From Ideonella_A sp963843805 (lineage in GTDB: Bacteria; Pseudomonadota; Gammaproteobacteria; Burkholderiales; Burkholderiaceae_C), in contig CAWJLY010000002.1 of the NCBI GenBank assembly GCA_963843805.1, forward strand, positions 71,501-135,500: a DNA stretch of 64,000 nucleotides, read 5' to 3'. A model generated the notes under the pieces. The model was not told the origin of the DNA and ran no database searches. It saw only the letters and a list, made by a program, of their open reading frames with translations. The position numbers were made by a program, and so were the translations under genes. Shown here one piece after another: positions 26,080 to 35,042 of this stretch. The stretch's first letter is position 1. Each line of letters opens with the position of its first letter.

Positions 26080-28233
26080 TCATATCGCGAGCGGATCGAC
26101 GTCGATGGCCCAGCGGACGATCCGCTGCTCGGGCAGCGAACGGTCGCGGCGCAGGCCGTGCAAGGCGGGCAGCCATGCGGCCAGGAAGCGCTGCAGGTGG
26201 GTGCGCGACACGCTCTCGATCAGCATCTGCATCCGCTCGACATTGGCGATTCGCGCAATCGCCGTCGGCACCGGCGGATAGATCGAGACCCCTGCCAGCC
26301 ATTGGGCGGCGTCAGCATGCGCAGCGGCCAGCTCGGCGGCCGCATGCAGAAATGATTCGGCGGCAGCGGCGCTGCGCGCGTCGGCCCGCAACAGCGCCAG
26401 GTGGGAGAACGGCGGCAGGCCGGCGGCGCGACGCTCATCGAGCTGCCCGGCTGCAAAGGCGGCGAAATCATGTTGGCGCAGCGCCGCATACAGCGGATGC
26501 GCGGCATGCCAGGTCTGCACCCACATTTCGCTGCCGGTGGTACGCCCGGCATCACGTCCGGCACGGCCGGCCGCCTGCATCAACAGCGCGAACAGCCGCT
26601 CGGCAGCTCGAAAATCACTGCTGAACAGTGCGGAATCCGGGTTGACGGCGGCGACCAGCGTGACGCGGCGAAAGTCATGTCCCTTGGTGATCATCTGCGT
26701 GCCGACCAGCACGTCGACATCACCGGCATGCACCGCGCCCAGCCGGCTTTCCAGCTGGCCCTGGCCACGCGTGCTGTCGGCGTCGATACGGGCGACCCGC
26801 ACCGGGCGGTCGGCGATGTCGGCCAGCGCCAGCACCATTTGCTCTTCCAGGCGTTCGGTACCGCGTCCGACTGGCGCGATATCGAGGTTGCCGCATTCCG
26901 GGCAAGCCCGCGGGACGCGCTCGGTGAGGCCACAATGGTGACAGCGCAGGGTTCGGTCGAGTTTGTGAAAAACACGCCACGCGCTGCAGTTCGGGCAACC
27001 GCTCTGCCAGCCACATTCGCCACACTGCAGTACCGGCGCGTAGCCACGACGGTTCAGGAACAACAAGCTCTGTTCGCCACGCTCGATCCGCAGACGGATC
27101 GCCGCCAGCAACGGCGGCGACAGTGCCTGCGCCGATTGGTCCTTCGGCAGCCGCGACATGTCGACCAGCTGCACGTTTGGCAAGGCGGCACCGCCGATCC
27201 GCGAAGGCATCGCCAGGCGAAGGTAACGCCCGTCGTTGGCGCGTTGCCAGCTCTCCAGCGACGGCGTGGCCGAACCGAGCAAGACCGTTGCCTGCTCCAG
27301 CCGCCCACGGTAGACGGCCAGATCGCGGGCTGAATAACGCGCGCCGTCCTGCTGCTTGTATGACGGATCGTGTTCTTCATCGACGACGATCAGGCCGAGC
27401 CGGGGCATCGACGCGAAAACGGCCAGACGGGTGCCGAGCACCAGATCGGCATGGCCCAGATGGGCGAGCAGCCAATTGCGCAGCCGCTGCGCCGGCGTCA
27501 GGCCGCTGTGCAGCGAGACGATCACGCGACCGCCGAAACGCTCGGCGAAACGTGATTCGAGTTGCGGCGTCAGGTTGATCTCGGGGACCAGCACCAAGGC
27601 CTGGCGGCCGCGCTGCAGTGCATCGGCTGCAGCACGCAGGTAGACCTCGGTCTTGCCGCTGCCGGTATTGCCGTGCAGCAGAATGGTTGTGGCAGCTGAG
27701 CCTGGCGCTGCCTGCGTCATCGCCAGCAGGCGCTCGATCACCACTTGCTGTTCGTCGCTCAGCGGCGGCGGCTCGCGTCCGGCATCCGCTTGAGGCGGCT
27801 GCCGCAACCCGCGCTCGATCTTCGAGAGCCGCCGCCGCAAGCGCAGATCGTCGAGCTTTCGCAACTCGGGCGGCAGCACGGCCAAGGCGACCTCGCCGAC
27901 CCCGCGCTGGTAATAAGCGGCGCTGAAATCAACCAGTGCACGCCAGGCATCCGACAGCGCAGGCAAGCTCGGCAACGAGGCAACAATCGATCGAATCTGC
28001 CACTCTGACGCCGGCGCGTCCGCGCCCGCCACCCCAGCAGCCGAATCGGCCGATGACGGCCCGTCCCAGACGATTCCGGCCACTTCCCGCGTCCCCAGCG
28101 GCACCCGGACCAAGGTGCCGGGTGGCAACGGCCCACTGGCCAGATAGTCGAGCGGGCGGGCCAGTCCACTGTGCTGAGGCGCCTCGACGGCAACGGCCAA
28201 CCGTATTGGAGGTGGTCCTGATGGTTCAGACAT
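26080..28233 (-). CDS. priA: Primosomal protein N' (replication restart helicase PriA)
   Basis: 717 residues, normal length. N-terminal 3'-DNA-binding domain with PLDYLASGPLPPGTLVRVPLG; Walker A LLHGNTGSGKTEVYLRA; DEEHDPSYKQ (Walker B); two zinc sites in CGECGWQSGCPNC and CHHCGLTERVPRACPECG; the C-terminal helicase part has GTERLEEQMVLAL, VGTQMITKGHDF and QAAGRAGR. PriA reloads the replisome at repaired forks. The gene is 430 bases from hemE on the same strand. A DnaA-box-like site lies about 100 bases upstream. Confidence 0.95.
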   Translation of the reverse strand: MSEPSGPPPIRLAVAVEAPQHSGLARPLDYLASGPLPPGTLVRVPLGTREVAGIVWDGPSSADSAAGVAGADAPASEWQIRSIVASLPSLPALSDAWRALVDFSAAYYQRGVGEVALAVLPPELRKLDDLRLRRRLSKIERGLRQPPQADAGREPPPLSDEQQVVIERLLAMTQAAPGSAATTILLHGNTGSGKTEVYLRAAADALQRGRQALVLVPEINLTPQLESRFAERFGGRVIVSLHSGLTPAQRLRNWLLAHLGHADLVLGTRLAVFASMPRLGLIVVDEEHDPSYKQQDGARYSARDLAVYRGRLEQATVLLGSATPSLESWQRANDGRYLRLAMPSRIGGAALPNVQLVDMSRLPKDQSAQALSPPLLAAIRLRIERGEQSLLFLNRRGYAPVLQCGECGWQSGCPNCSAWRVFHKLDRTLRCHHCGLTERVPRACPECGNLDIAPVGRGTERLEEQMVLALADIADRPVRVARIDADSTRGQGQLESRLGAVHAGDVDVLVGTQMITKGHDFRRVTLVAAVNPDSALFSSDFRAAERLFALLMQAAGRAGRDAGRTTGSEMWVQTWHAAHPLYAALRQHDFAAFAAGQLDERRAAGLPPFSHLALLRADARSAAAAESFLHAAAELAAAHADAAQWLAGVSIYPPVPTAIARIANVERMQMLIESVSRTHLQRFLAAWLPALHGLRRDRSLPEQRIVRWAIDVDPLAI

Positions 28234-28663
28234 CGACTGGGGAACTTAGCGCAGAAAGCTCAGGATCTTTTGCGGAAACATCCCTAAGCCCATGATTGGA
28301 TTCGGCTTTTATGACTTTCCCACTTTTCCTGTGGATAACTTTGTGGGCAATTCGCACGAAGCCACGCTAAATGCTTGATATAGCTGGTGTCGCTGTCGAT
28401 TGCCCGGTTTCGAAGCAGGCGTCAACGGTCAATAGAATCAACAACTTGCAGCGGTTTACCGAATCGGCGCTGGCGCAATGCAACATCTGTCACGACAAGA
28501 GCGGGGCCTGTACGTTTTGGGGATAAGTCAAGCGCTGCAAGCCTGACAAGCAACAACTTTTCCGCTTGACAACTGGTCAAGGCAGCGCTCTCCAGCATTT
28601 GTCGGGGCTGCAGCGTGATGTCAGGAGTTTCCCTGAGATGCCGCCGCCCGCGCCAACGGACAC
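28234..28663. other. 430-base gene-free gap between hemE and priA
   Basis: This gap looks less GC-rich than its surroundings. It holds a perfect TTATCCACA (complement of 28330-28338), a GATAAGTC-like element near 28520, and runs such as AAATGCTTGATATA. No convincing coding sequence or RNA gene is seen. It must carry the priA promoter on the minus strand and the hemE transcription end. Confidence 0.5.
28330..28338 (-). promoter_or_regulatory. DnaA-box match upstream of priA
   Basis: TGTGGATAA on the plus strand is the exact complement of the consensus DnaA box TTATCCACA. It is a single clear copy about 100 bases in front of priA. DnaA could regulate priA here, or the match could be by chance. 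Confidence 0.45.
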
Positions 28664-29755
28664 TCAGGCGGGCTGCCGCATGATTCGCGAATGGCGGTGA
28701 ACGGCCTCGACCAGGACGCTGACATGTTCAGGCGGCGTATGCTGGCTGATGCCATGGCCCAGATTGAAGATGTGGCCTGCGTAACCACCGGCCGCATCAG
28801 TCGGTGTCCCGAAAGACTGCAGCAGCCTGAGTACCTCGGCGTCGATCCGGTCCGGCGGCGCAAACAGCACATTGGGGTCGAGATTGCCCTGCAGCGCAAC
28901 CCGATTGCCCACTCGCCGTCGCGCCGACGCCAGATTGACGGTCCAATCGACGCCGAGAACCTGCGGGGCGAGATCGGCCATCTCTTCAAGCCAGAGGCCA
29001 CCACCTTTGGTAAAGACGATCTGCGGGATCGGTTGGCCTTCGTGTTCGGTCTTCAACTGCGCCAGCACACGCCCGGTATAGCTGAGGCTGAACTCCTGAA
29101 ATGCACCGTCGGCCAACACGCCGCCCCAGCTGTCGAAAATCATCACCGCCTGGGCGCCGGCCTCGATCTGCGCATTCAGATAGGCGGCCACCGCTGCGGC
29201 ATTGATGGCCAGCATCCGATGCATCAGGTCGGGCCTCGAATAAAGCATGCTCTTGACCAGCCGGTAATCGTCCGAGCCAGCGCCTTCCACCATGTAGCAG
29301 GCCAAGGTCCACGGGCTGCCGGAGAAGCCGATCAGCGGCACCCGGCCATCGAGCGCCCTGCGGATCGAAGTGACGGCGTCGAATACATAGCGCAACTTGT
29401 CCATGTCGGGGACCGCGAGGGCGTTGACGGCGGTCTCGTCACGCACCGGATGGGCAAATTTCGGCCCCTCGCCCAGCGCAAAGCTCAAGCCAAGCCCCAT
29501 CGCATCCGGTACCGTCAGAATGTCGCTGAACAGGATGGCGGCGTCGAGTGGATAACGCTCGAGCGGCTGCAAGGTGACCTCGGTGGCCAGCGCCGGATCG
29601 GTGGCGAGCCCCATGAAGCTTCCGGCCTTGCCGCGGGTGGCCCGGTATTCCGGCAGGTAGCGGCCAGCCTGCCGCATCAGCCAGACGGGCGTATGGTCGG
29701 TCGGTTGTCGCCAGCAGGCGCGAAGAAAGCTGTCGTTGCGAAGCGGTGCGAACAT
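28664..29755 (-). CDS. hemE: Uroporphyrinogen decarboxylase
   Basis: 363 residues from ATG 29755. The two family signatures are present: TPVWLMRQAGRYLPEY near residue 30 and GFSGSPWTLACYMVEG near residue 145, plus MIFDSWGGVLADG and NLGHGISQHTPPEHV near the end. It removes four carboxyl groups from uroporphyrinogen III to give coproporphyrinogen III in haem synthesis. The open frame continues upstream to 30445, but that part is antisense to cysK. A GATAAT element ends six bases before the ATG, so the transcript may have almost no leader. It is divergent from cysK with only 42 bases between the two starts. Confidence 0.95.
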   Translation of the reverse strand: MFAPLRNDSFLRACWRQPTDHTPVWLMRQAGRYLPEYRATRGKAGSFMGLATDPALATEVTLQPLERYPLDAAILFSDILTVPDAMGLGLSFALGEGPKFAHPVRDETAVNALAVPDMDKLRYVFDAVTSIRRALDGRVPLIGFSGSPWTLACYMVEGAGSDDYRLVKSMLYSRPDLMHRMLAINAAAVAAYLNAQIEAGAQAVMIFDSWGGVLADGAFQEFSLSYTGRVLAQLKTEHEGQPIPQIVFTKGGGLWLEEMADLAPQVLGVDWTVNLASARRRVGNRVALQGNLDPNVLFAPPDRIDAEVLRLLQSFGTPTDAAGGYAGHIFNLGHGISQHTPPEHVSVLVEAVHRHSRIMRQPA

Positions 29756-29797
29756 CGCCGAATTATCATCCGACCTCAACCCCGACCGGAGGAGTCC

Positions 29798-30718
29798 ATG
29801 CTTGCCGCCAATATTCTGAAGACGATCGGCAATACGCCGCACATCCGAATCCAGCGCCTGTTCGGGCCCGATGCCAAGGTTTATGTAAAAAGCGAGCGCA
29901 GCAACCCGGGCGGATCGATCAAGGATCGGATCGCGCTGGCGATGGTCGAAGCCGCTGTGGCATCGGGCCAGCTGACGCCGGGCGCGACGATCGTCGAGCC
30001 GACATCGGGCAATACCGGGGTCGGCCTGGCGATGGTGGCCGCGGTGATGGGCTATCCGCTGATCCTGGTGATGCCCGACAGCATGAGCGTCGAGCGTCGA
30101 CGGCTGATGCTGGCGTACGGCGCCCGCTTCGAATTGACGCCGCGCGAGAAAGGCATGAAGGGCGCCATCGCACGAGCGCAGGAATTGCTGAGTGAAATAC
30201 CAGGCTCCTGGATGCCGCAGCAATTCGACAATCCGGCCAATATCGAGGTGCACGCGCGCACCACGGCGGCCGAGATCGCTGCCGATTTTCCCGACGGCAT
30301 CGATGCCTTGATCACCGGCGTGGGCACTGGTGGCCATATCAGCGGTTGCGCCCAGGTGCTGAAGGCCAAGTGGCCCAAGCTGAAGGTGTTCGCGGTCGAG
30401 CCCACCGCCAGCCCGGTAATCAGCGGCGGCGCGCCCAGCCCGCATCCGATCCAGGGCATCGGCGCAGGATTCATCCCCACCAACCTGTTGACCGACCTGC
30501 TCGACGGCGTGATCCAGGTCGACGCCGAGCCGGCGCGCGAGATGGCACGGCGCTGCGCGCGCGAGGAAGGCATTCTGGTCGGCATCTCATCGGGCGCGAC
30601 CCTGGCCGCGATCGCAAAGAAGCTGCCCGAACTGCCAGCCGGCGCCACCATCCTCGGCTTCAACTACGACACCGGCGAACGCTACCTGTCGATCGACGGC
30701 TTCCTGCCGGCCGAATAA
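29798..30718 (+). CDS. cysK: Cysteine synthase A (O-acetylserine sulfhydrylase)
   Basis: 306 residues from ATG 29798 with a GGAGGAG ribosome site. The PLP lysine is in SNPGGSIKDRIALAM; the phosphate loop is VEPTSGNTGVGLAM; ITGVGTGGHISG and EEGILVGISSGAT are further cysteine-synthase blocks. It makes cysteine from O-acetylserine and sulfide. The length and these motifs fit CysK better than CysM, though the two are close. No frameshift. Confidence 0.92.
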   Translation: MLAANILKTIGNTPHIRIQRLFGPDAKVYVKSERSNPGGSIKDRIALAMVEAAVASGQLTPGATIVEPTSGNTGVGLAMVAAVMGYPLILVMPDSMSVERRRLMLAYGARFELTPREKGMKGAIARAQELLSEIPGSWMPQQFDNPANIEVHARTTAAEIAADFPDGIDALITGVGTGGHISGCAQVLKAKWPKLKVFAVEPTASPVISGGAPSPHPIQGIGAGFIPTNLLTDLLDGVIQVDAEPAREMARRCAREEGILVGISSGATLAAIAKKLPELPAGATILGFNYDTGERYLSIDGFLPAE

Positions 30719-30728
30719 AGCTCGCTCT

Positions 30729-30788
30729 GGATCGGCCGATATGAGGGATGCCACGCGCGCCCCTCAACCCTACCGGCCGATCCCTCAT
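30729..30788. repeat. Interlocked inverted repeats over the DHH gene start
   Basis: GGATCGGCCG (30729-30738) pairs with CGGCCGATCC (30774-30783), and ATGAGGGAT (30741-30749) pairs with ATCCCTCAT (30780-30788). The second repeat covers the start of the DHH gene. It could be a cysK terminator without a U-run or a hairpin that masks the start codon. Confidence 0.45.
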
Positions 30789-31722
30789 GAATTCACAGAA
30801 GTTCCGTCTTGTCACCCGCAGCGATTTCGACGGCCTGGTTTGCGCCGTGTTGCTGAAGGAGCTCGACCTGATCGACGAGATCAAGTTCGTCCATCCTAAA
30901 GACATGCAAGACGGCAAGGTGGCGATCACCGATCGCGACATCACCACCAACCTGCCCTATGTCGACGGCGCCCATCTGGTGTTCGACCACCACTCGTCGG
31001 AAACCGTTCGAAATGGCGGGGTTCGACCCGCCAAGCACATCATCGACGAACGCGCACCGTCGGCTGCCCGAGTCGTCTTCGACCACTATGGAAGTGGCGC
31101 GTCGTTCCCGCGGATCGCGCCCGACATGATGGCCGCGGTCGACAAGGCCGACTCGGCGCAGTTCAGCCGCGAGGAAATCCTCGATCCGAAAGGCTGGGTC
31201 TTGCTGAACTACCTGATGGACGCGCGCACCGGACTCGGGCGTTTTCGCGATTTTCGCATCAGCAACTACGCGCTGATGATGGACCTGATCGAGTACTGCG
31301 CGACGCACGGCATCAACGACATTCTCGGCCTGCCCGATGTCAAGGAGCGGGTCGAGCTCTACAACGAGCATGCCGCCAAAGCGCGGCAACAGATCGAGCG
31401 TTGCAGCACCCAGCATGGAAACCTGGTGGTGCTCGATCTGCGCGATGAAGAGACCATCTGGGCGACCAACCGCTTCATGATCTACGCGCTGTTCCCGACT
31501 GCCAACATCTCGATTCATGTGTTGTGGGGCGTGCAGAAGAGCAACACCGTTCTGGCCACCGGCAAATCGATTCTCGACCGCAGCAGCCGCACCGATGTCG
31601 GCCAACTGATGCTGCAATACGGCGGAGGCGGCCACCATGCGGCCGGCACCTGCCAGGTGGCCAACGACGATGCCAGCCGCGTGCTGGCCGAATTGATTCG
31701 CCAGATCAATATCGACGGTTGA
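30787..31722 (+). CDS. DHH/DHHA1 family phosphoesterase
   Basis: 311 residues from ATG 30787. Motifs: RSDFDGLVCAVLL (metal-binding Asp), FDHHSS (the DHH motif), AAVDKADSAQF and the C-terminal YGGGGHHAAGTCQ of the DHHA1 domain. The family hydrolyses phosphodiesters or polyphosphate using two metal ions; bacterial relatives include NrnA-type oligoribonucleases and exopolyphosphatase-like proteins. Substrate cannot be chosen from sequence. A longer start at 30748 lies inside the inverted repeat and has weaker support. Confidence 0.88.
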   Translation: MNSQKFRLVTRSDFDGLVCAVLLKELDLIDEIKFVHPKDMQDGKVAITDRDITTNLPYVDGAHLVFDHHSSETVRNGGVRPAKHIIDERAPSAARVVFDHYGSGASFPRIAPDMMAAVDKADSAQFSREEILDPKGWVLLNYLMDARTGLGRFRDFRISNYALMMDLIEYCATHGINDILGLPDVKERVELYNEHAAKARQQIERCSTQHGNLVVLDLRDEETIWATNRFMIYALFPTANISIHVLWGVQKSNTVLATGKSILDRSSRTDVGQLMLQYGGGGHHAAGTCQVANDDASRVLAELIRQINIDG

Positions 31723-31793
31723 TCTGTAGCGATTGGCGTCCGGGAGGTCGGCATGCGGGTAGCATCTGTTGTCCCATTCCCGGAGCATCCGCA

Positions 31794-32399
31794 ATGATTC
31801 GACGATTCTGGCTCGTGCTGATGTTGCTGGCCGCCAGCGGCCTGACGGCCTGTGGCTACAACGATTTCCAGCGCCTCGATGAAGAGGTCAAGGCAGCCTG
31901 GTCGGAGGTACTGAACCAGTATCAGCGCCGCGCCGACCTGATTCCCAATATCGTTGCCACAGTGAAGGGCGAGGCCAACTTCGAGCAGGAAACACTGACC
32001 AAGGTGATCGAGGCGCGCGCCAAGGCGACGTCGATCCAGGCCACACCCGAACTGGTCAATGATCCGGCCGCCTTCGCCCGCTTCCAGCAGGCACAAGGCG
32101 AACTCAGCGGCGCTCTCAGCCGGCTGCTGGTGGTCAGCGAGCAATATCCGAATCTGAAGGCCAACCAGGGCTTTCAGGATTTGCGCGTGCAGCTCGAAGG
32201 CACCGAAAACCGCATCACCGTCGCTCGTAACCGCTTCATCAAGGCGATCACCAGCTACAACGTGCTGATCCGCAGCTTTCCGAGCAACTTGACGGCGATG
32301 GTGATGAGCTACCAGTTGAAACCGACTTTTGCAGTAGCCAACGAAGCTCAGATTTCGGCACCGCCGACGGTTGATTTCGGCAAACCCGCGCCGAAGTGA
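31794..32399 (+). CDS. LemA family protein (lipoprotein)
   Basis: 201 residues from ATG 31794. The signal peptide ends in a lipobox (LAASGLTAC, Cys near residue 20), so the protein is probably lipid-anchored. The body is the LemA helical domain with YNDFQRLDEEVKAAWSEVLN, QYQRRADLIPNIVATVKG and ENRITVARNRFIKAITSYN. Its stop overlaps the GTG start of the next gene. The LemA-TPM-TPM arrangement is common in proteobacteria and its role is not established. Confidence 0.92.
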   Translation: MIRRFWLVLMLLAASGLTACGYNDFQRLDEEVKAAWSEVLNQYQRRADLIPNIVATVKGEANFEQETLTKVIEARAKATSIQATPELVNDPAAFARFQQAQGELSGALSRLLVVSEQYPNLKANQGFQDLRVQLEGTENRITVARNRFIKAITSYNVLIRSFPSNLTAMVMSYQLKPTFAVANEAQISAPPTVDFGKPAPK

Positions 32400-33335
32400 G
32401 CCAACAAGGCATTGCCGACGCTGCGACCACTTGTCCGCCGCGCCATGCGGTGCGGCGGGATACGCTGCTGTGGCTGATCGCGGTGCTTTTATTGTTCAGC
32501 ATTGCGCCTGCAAGGGCGCAGGATGTATTGCCGGTGCCGCCGCTGAGCGGCCGCGTCATCGATCAGACCAGCACGCTCAACGCTGGCCAGCAGCAGGCAC
32601 TCGATTCCAAGCTGGCCGCGCTGGAAACCGAGACCGGCAGCCAGGTGGTGATTCTGCTGGTGCCGACGACGGCGCCGGAAGACATCGCCGCCTACTCGCA
32701 ACGGGTTGCCGACCAGTGGAAGATCGGCCGTCGCACAGTCGGTGACGGGGTGCTGATCGTCGGCGCGCAGGGCGATCGGCGGATCCGCATCGAGGTCGCA
32801 AAAACGCTCGAGGGGGCGATTCCGGATCTGGCAGCCAGGCGAATCATCGACGAGCAGATCACACCGGCATTTCGCAAAGGAGATTTCGCCGGCGGCTTGA
32901 ACTCGGCGGTCGACTCGGTAGCCGCTCGGATACGCGGCGAGGCCCTGCCCGCGGTCGCCAAGGAGCGCGCAGGGTCTGCCGAGGGCTTACGATTTCGGCA
33001 CCTTGGCGATGTTCTTCTTCATCGGCGTGCCGCTGATCGGTGGCGTCCTCAGCGCAATCGTCGGACGCACGTTTGGGTCGTTGATCACCGCCGGGGCGGT
33101 TGCCGGCGTCGGCTGGCTGCTGACAAGCAGCATCTTGCTGGGCATAGCGGCCGGCTTCGTGGCCATTGTGCTGGTCGGCGCGCTCGGCGGCGGCGGTCGC
33201 CGCTTACGACGTGGCGGCGCAGCACCCATCATCTGGGGGGGTGGCGGCGGTTGGGGCGGGGGCGGAGGTGGCGGTGGATTCAGCTCCGGCGGCGGCGGTG
33301 ATTTTGGCGGCGGCGGTGCGTCCGGAAGCTGGTGA
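32396..33335 (+). CDS. TPM-domain (YgcG-like) membrane protein, one +1 frameshift
   Basis: About 312 residues from GTG 32396 (overlaps the lemA stop). Signal peptide with AARAQDVLPVPP, then a TPM domain: GRVIDQTSTLNAGQQQALDSKL, ETETGSQVVILLVPTT, KIGRRTVGDGVLIV. A +1 shift near 32987 joins this to a C-terminal part with two membrane segments (TLAMFFFIGVPLIGGVLSAI, LLTSSILLGIAAGFVAIVLV) and a Gly/Trp/Ser-rich tail ending GGGASGSW, exactly as in YgcG-like proteins. TPM proteins may act in membrane protein quality control; function here is not known. Confidence 0.85.
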
Positions 33336-33348
33336 AACGGGGCCGCCC

Positions 33349-33855
33349 ATGAACCGTTGGACGCGCATGCTTCGCCACCGTTGGCTCGACGAGCGCTACG
33401 CGCGACGTGTCATTGGCGCTGCCGGGCTCGCCCGGATAGAAGCTGCAATCAGGCGCAGCGAGCAGTCTCACAGCGGCGAGATCCGAGTCTGCATCGAGGC
33501 CAGCCTGCCGTTGTCGTATCTGTGGCGCAACGCCGATCCGCGCGAACGAGCCATTGCGATGTTTGGCAAGCTCCGCGTCTGGGATACCGAGGCCAACAAT
33601 GGTGTCCTGATCTATCTGCTGCTCGCCGACCACCAGATCGAGATCGTCGCCGACCGCGGCGTGCAACGCCACGTCGGCGATGCGCAATGGATATCCATCG
33701 TCAACGGTTTGGCTGAATCGTGTCGTGCCGGCCGCTTCGAAAACGGAATTGTCGAGGCCATCGATCAGGTCGACCAGCTGCTGCGACGGTTCTACGCACT
33801 GGCCGACGGCGCCATCAACCCCAACGAGTTGATCGATCCGCCCGATATCCGATAG
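33349..33855 (+). CDS. TPM-domain protein, second copy
   Basis: 168 residues from ATG 33349, starting MNRWTRMLRHRWLDERYARR. The TPM fold is seen in RIEAAIRRSEQSHSGEIRVCIE, ERAIAMFGKLRVWDTEANNGVL and LLADHQIEIVADRGVQRHVG. No signal peptide or membrane segment, unlike its neighbour, so it probably faces the cytoplasm or acts as a soluble partner. It follows the first TPM gene by 13 bases and completes a LemA-TPM-TPM unit. Confidence 0.88.
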   Translation: MNRWTRMLRHRWLDERYARRVIGAAGLARIEAAIRRSEQSHSGEIRVCIEASLPLSYLWRNADPRERAIAMFGKLRVWDTEANNGVLIYLLLADHQIEIVADRGVQRHVGDAQWISIVNGLAESCRAGRFENGIVEAIDQVDQLLRRFYALADGAINPNELIDPPDIR

Positions 33856-33864
33856 AGCCGGTCT

Positions 33865-34296
33865 TCAGTGCCCCGCCGGGGGAGGTCCCGCAACGGGTTG
33901 CCGGCTTGCCCGGTCGCGGCGCTTCACGGTTACCCAGATCCCGGCCCCGACCGTGACAACGACCCCGGCATAGATGACCCTGCGGATGCTTCGCCGCGCC
34001 AGCATCCCGCCGGCGATCGAGACAAGCAGCGGGTAACGACGGGCAAATACGACTGCCTGCATGACGCGTTGCGCGACACCGGCAGCCGCTGCACGTCGAG
34101 ACGGAGTGGACGGCTGCAATACGCTGTTGGCCAATCCGGTCGGCAAGATGGCACGCACGCCGCGCGCCATGATCTGGCGAAGACTTGCCGCGTCTCGCAA
34201 CTCGGCGGTGTCACTGGTCAATTGCACTCGCTGAAGCGAAATTCGCGTCAGCAGCAACTGCTTGCGTGCCAGCAAATCGTTGTCGCTATCGGCCAT
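33865..34296 (-). CDS. YqjK-like small membrane protein
   Basis: 143 residues. The N-terminal helix MADSDNDLLARKQLLLTRIS resembles the YqjK start (K-x-x-L-L-x-x-I-x-x-Q-R). Two short hydrophobic stretches (about 83-100 and 107-124) and a basic C-terminus follow. In E. coli yqjC-D-E-K are adjacent, and the same gene order occurs here, which supports the call more than sequence alone. Function unknown. Confidence 0.55.
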   Translation of the reverse strand: MADSDNDLLARKQLLLTRISLQRVQLTSDTAELRDAASLRQIMARGVRAILPTGLANSVLQPSTPSRRAAAAGVAQRVMQAVVFARRYPLLVSIAGGMLARRSIRRVIYAGVVVTVGAGIWVTVKRRDRASRQPVAGPPPAGH

Positions 34297-34304
34297 GGTC
34301 AGGT

Positions 34305-34700
34305 TCAGTGTGGTTCAGTTGCTGCCGGAGCACCGCGCAGCACGACAGCGTCGCGTTTCAGCTCGGCGTTTGTTTCGTGCATCAAGCGGGGTTGAGCAGT
34401 GACCTGTTTTTTCAGGACGAGAATCAAGATGGCGCCAAGCAACAGATAGATTCCGCCCATTGCCGCCAACCCCCAGGGGCCCGCCCGGCCCCACAGCAGT
34501 ACAACGGCAAAAACCGACAAGGTGACCATGCCAACGACCAGGAACAAAATAGCCACCAAGCCGATGCCGGCCGACTTCAGCAAGTGCCGGCGCGCAATGG
34601 TCAATTCAATGGTGGCCAGTTCCAGCCGGCTCTGAAACATCGTCAGCGCCGTGCCTGCAGCCTTGCGGAAGGCGTCGAACAAACCCGGTTCACTGCTCAT
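34305..34700 (-). CDS. Phage holin family / YqjE-like inner-membrane protein
   Basis: 131 residues with an amphipathic N-terminal helix (FDAFRKAAGTALTMFQSRLE) and two membrane segments (about 45-70 and 72-95), then a charged tail. This is the YqjE/'holin superfamily III' pattern. Despite the name it is a chromosomal membrane protein, not a lysis gene; no phage genes lie nearby. It lies 8 bases upstream of the YqjK-like gene, in one operon with the DUF883 gene. Confidence 0.8.
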   Translation of the reverse strand: MSSEPGLFDAFRKAAGTALTMFQSRLELATIELTIARRHLLKSAGIGLVAILFLVVGMVTLSVFAVVLLWGRAGPWGLAAMGGIYLLLGAILILVLKKQVTAQPRLMHETNAELKRDAVVLRGAPAATEPH

Positions 34701-34736
34701 CTGGGCGCATCCGACAAAGGCATCGCACGCACCAGA

Positions 34737-35042
34737 TCAGCGCCGGTTGAGCAACAAGCCGACCACCACACCTGCAGCGGCGGCGGTGGCAATCGACTTC
34801 CAGGGGTGATCGTGAACATAATCGTCGGTGGCGCGCGCAGCCGCCTTGCTGGTGGCGACAACCGACTCTTGCGCGTCGTGCAGCTTCTCGCGCAGGGCGC
34901 GCAACTGCTCCATCGCCCGCTCGCGCAACTCGACGGCCTTGTCGCCGCCAGCGCTTGCCGCCTGATGGAACATGTCTTCAGCACTGCGGATGGCGTTCTG
35001 GACGTCGGTCGACAGGTCTTCGTTGGTCGGAGCTTCGTTCAT
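34737..35042 (-). CDS. DUF883 (YqjD/ElaB) ribosome-associated membrane protein
   Basis: 101 residues from ATG 35042. A long Ala/Glu/Lys helix (EDMFHQAASAGGDKAVELRERAM and onwards) is followed by DDYVHDHPWKSIATAAAAG and one C-terminal membrane anchor ending VVVGLLLNRR. That HPW-x-S-(I/V)-x-x-AA-G-x-G/V-x-x-L-L motif is the ElaB/YqjD signature. Family members bind stationary-phase ribosomes at the membrane. First gene of the YqjD-YqjE-YqjK-like operon. Confidence 0.9.
   Translation of the reverse strand: MNEAPTNEDLSTDVQNAIRSAEDMFHQAASAGGDKAVELRERAMEQLRALREKLHDAQESVVATSKAAARATDDYVHDHPWKSIATAAAAGVVVGLLLNRR

Noticed and set aside
25770..26624. Arg/Ala-rich open frames over the AEC-priA gap
   Set aside because: They run through palindromic repeats and the priA antisense strand; no family match.
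28234..28663. Chromosomal origin of replication
   Set aside because: Only one DnaA box is clear and no dnaA, dnaN or rpmH is in the window.
29756..30445. Upstream extension of the hemE frame
   Set aside because: It is antisense to cysK; hemE proteins start at MFAPLRNDSF.
34305..34700. Prophage remnant because of the 'holin' name
   Set aside because: It is the YqjE-type membrane protein in its usual operon; no phage genes are nearby.
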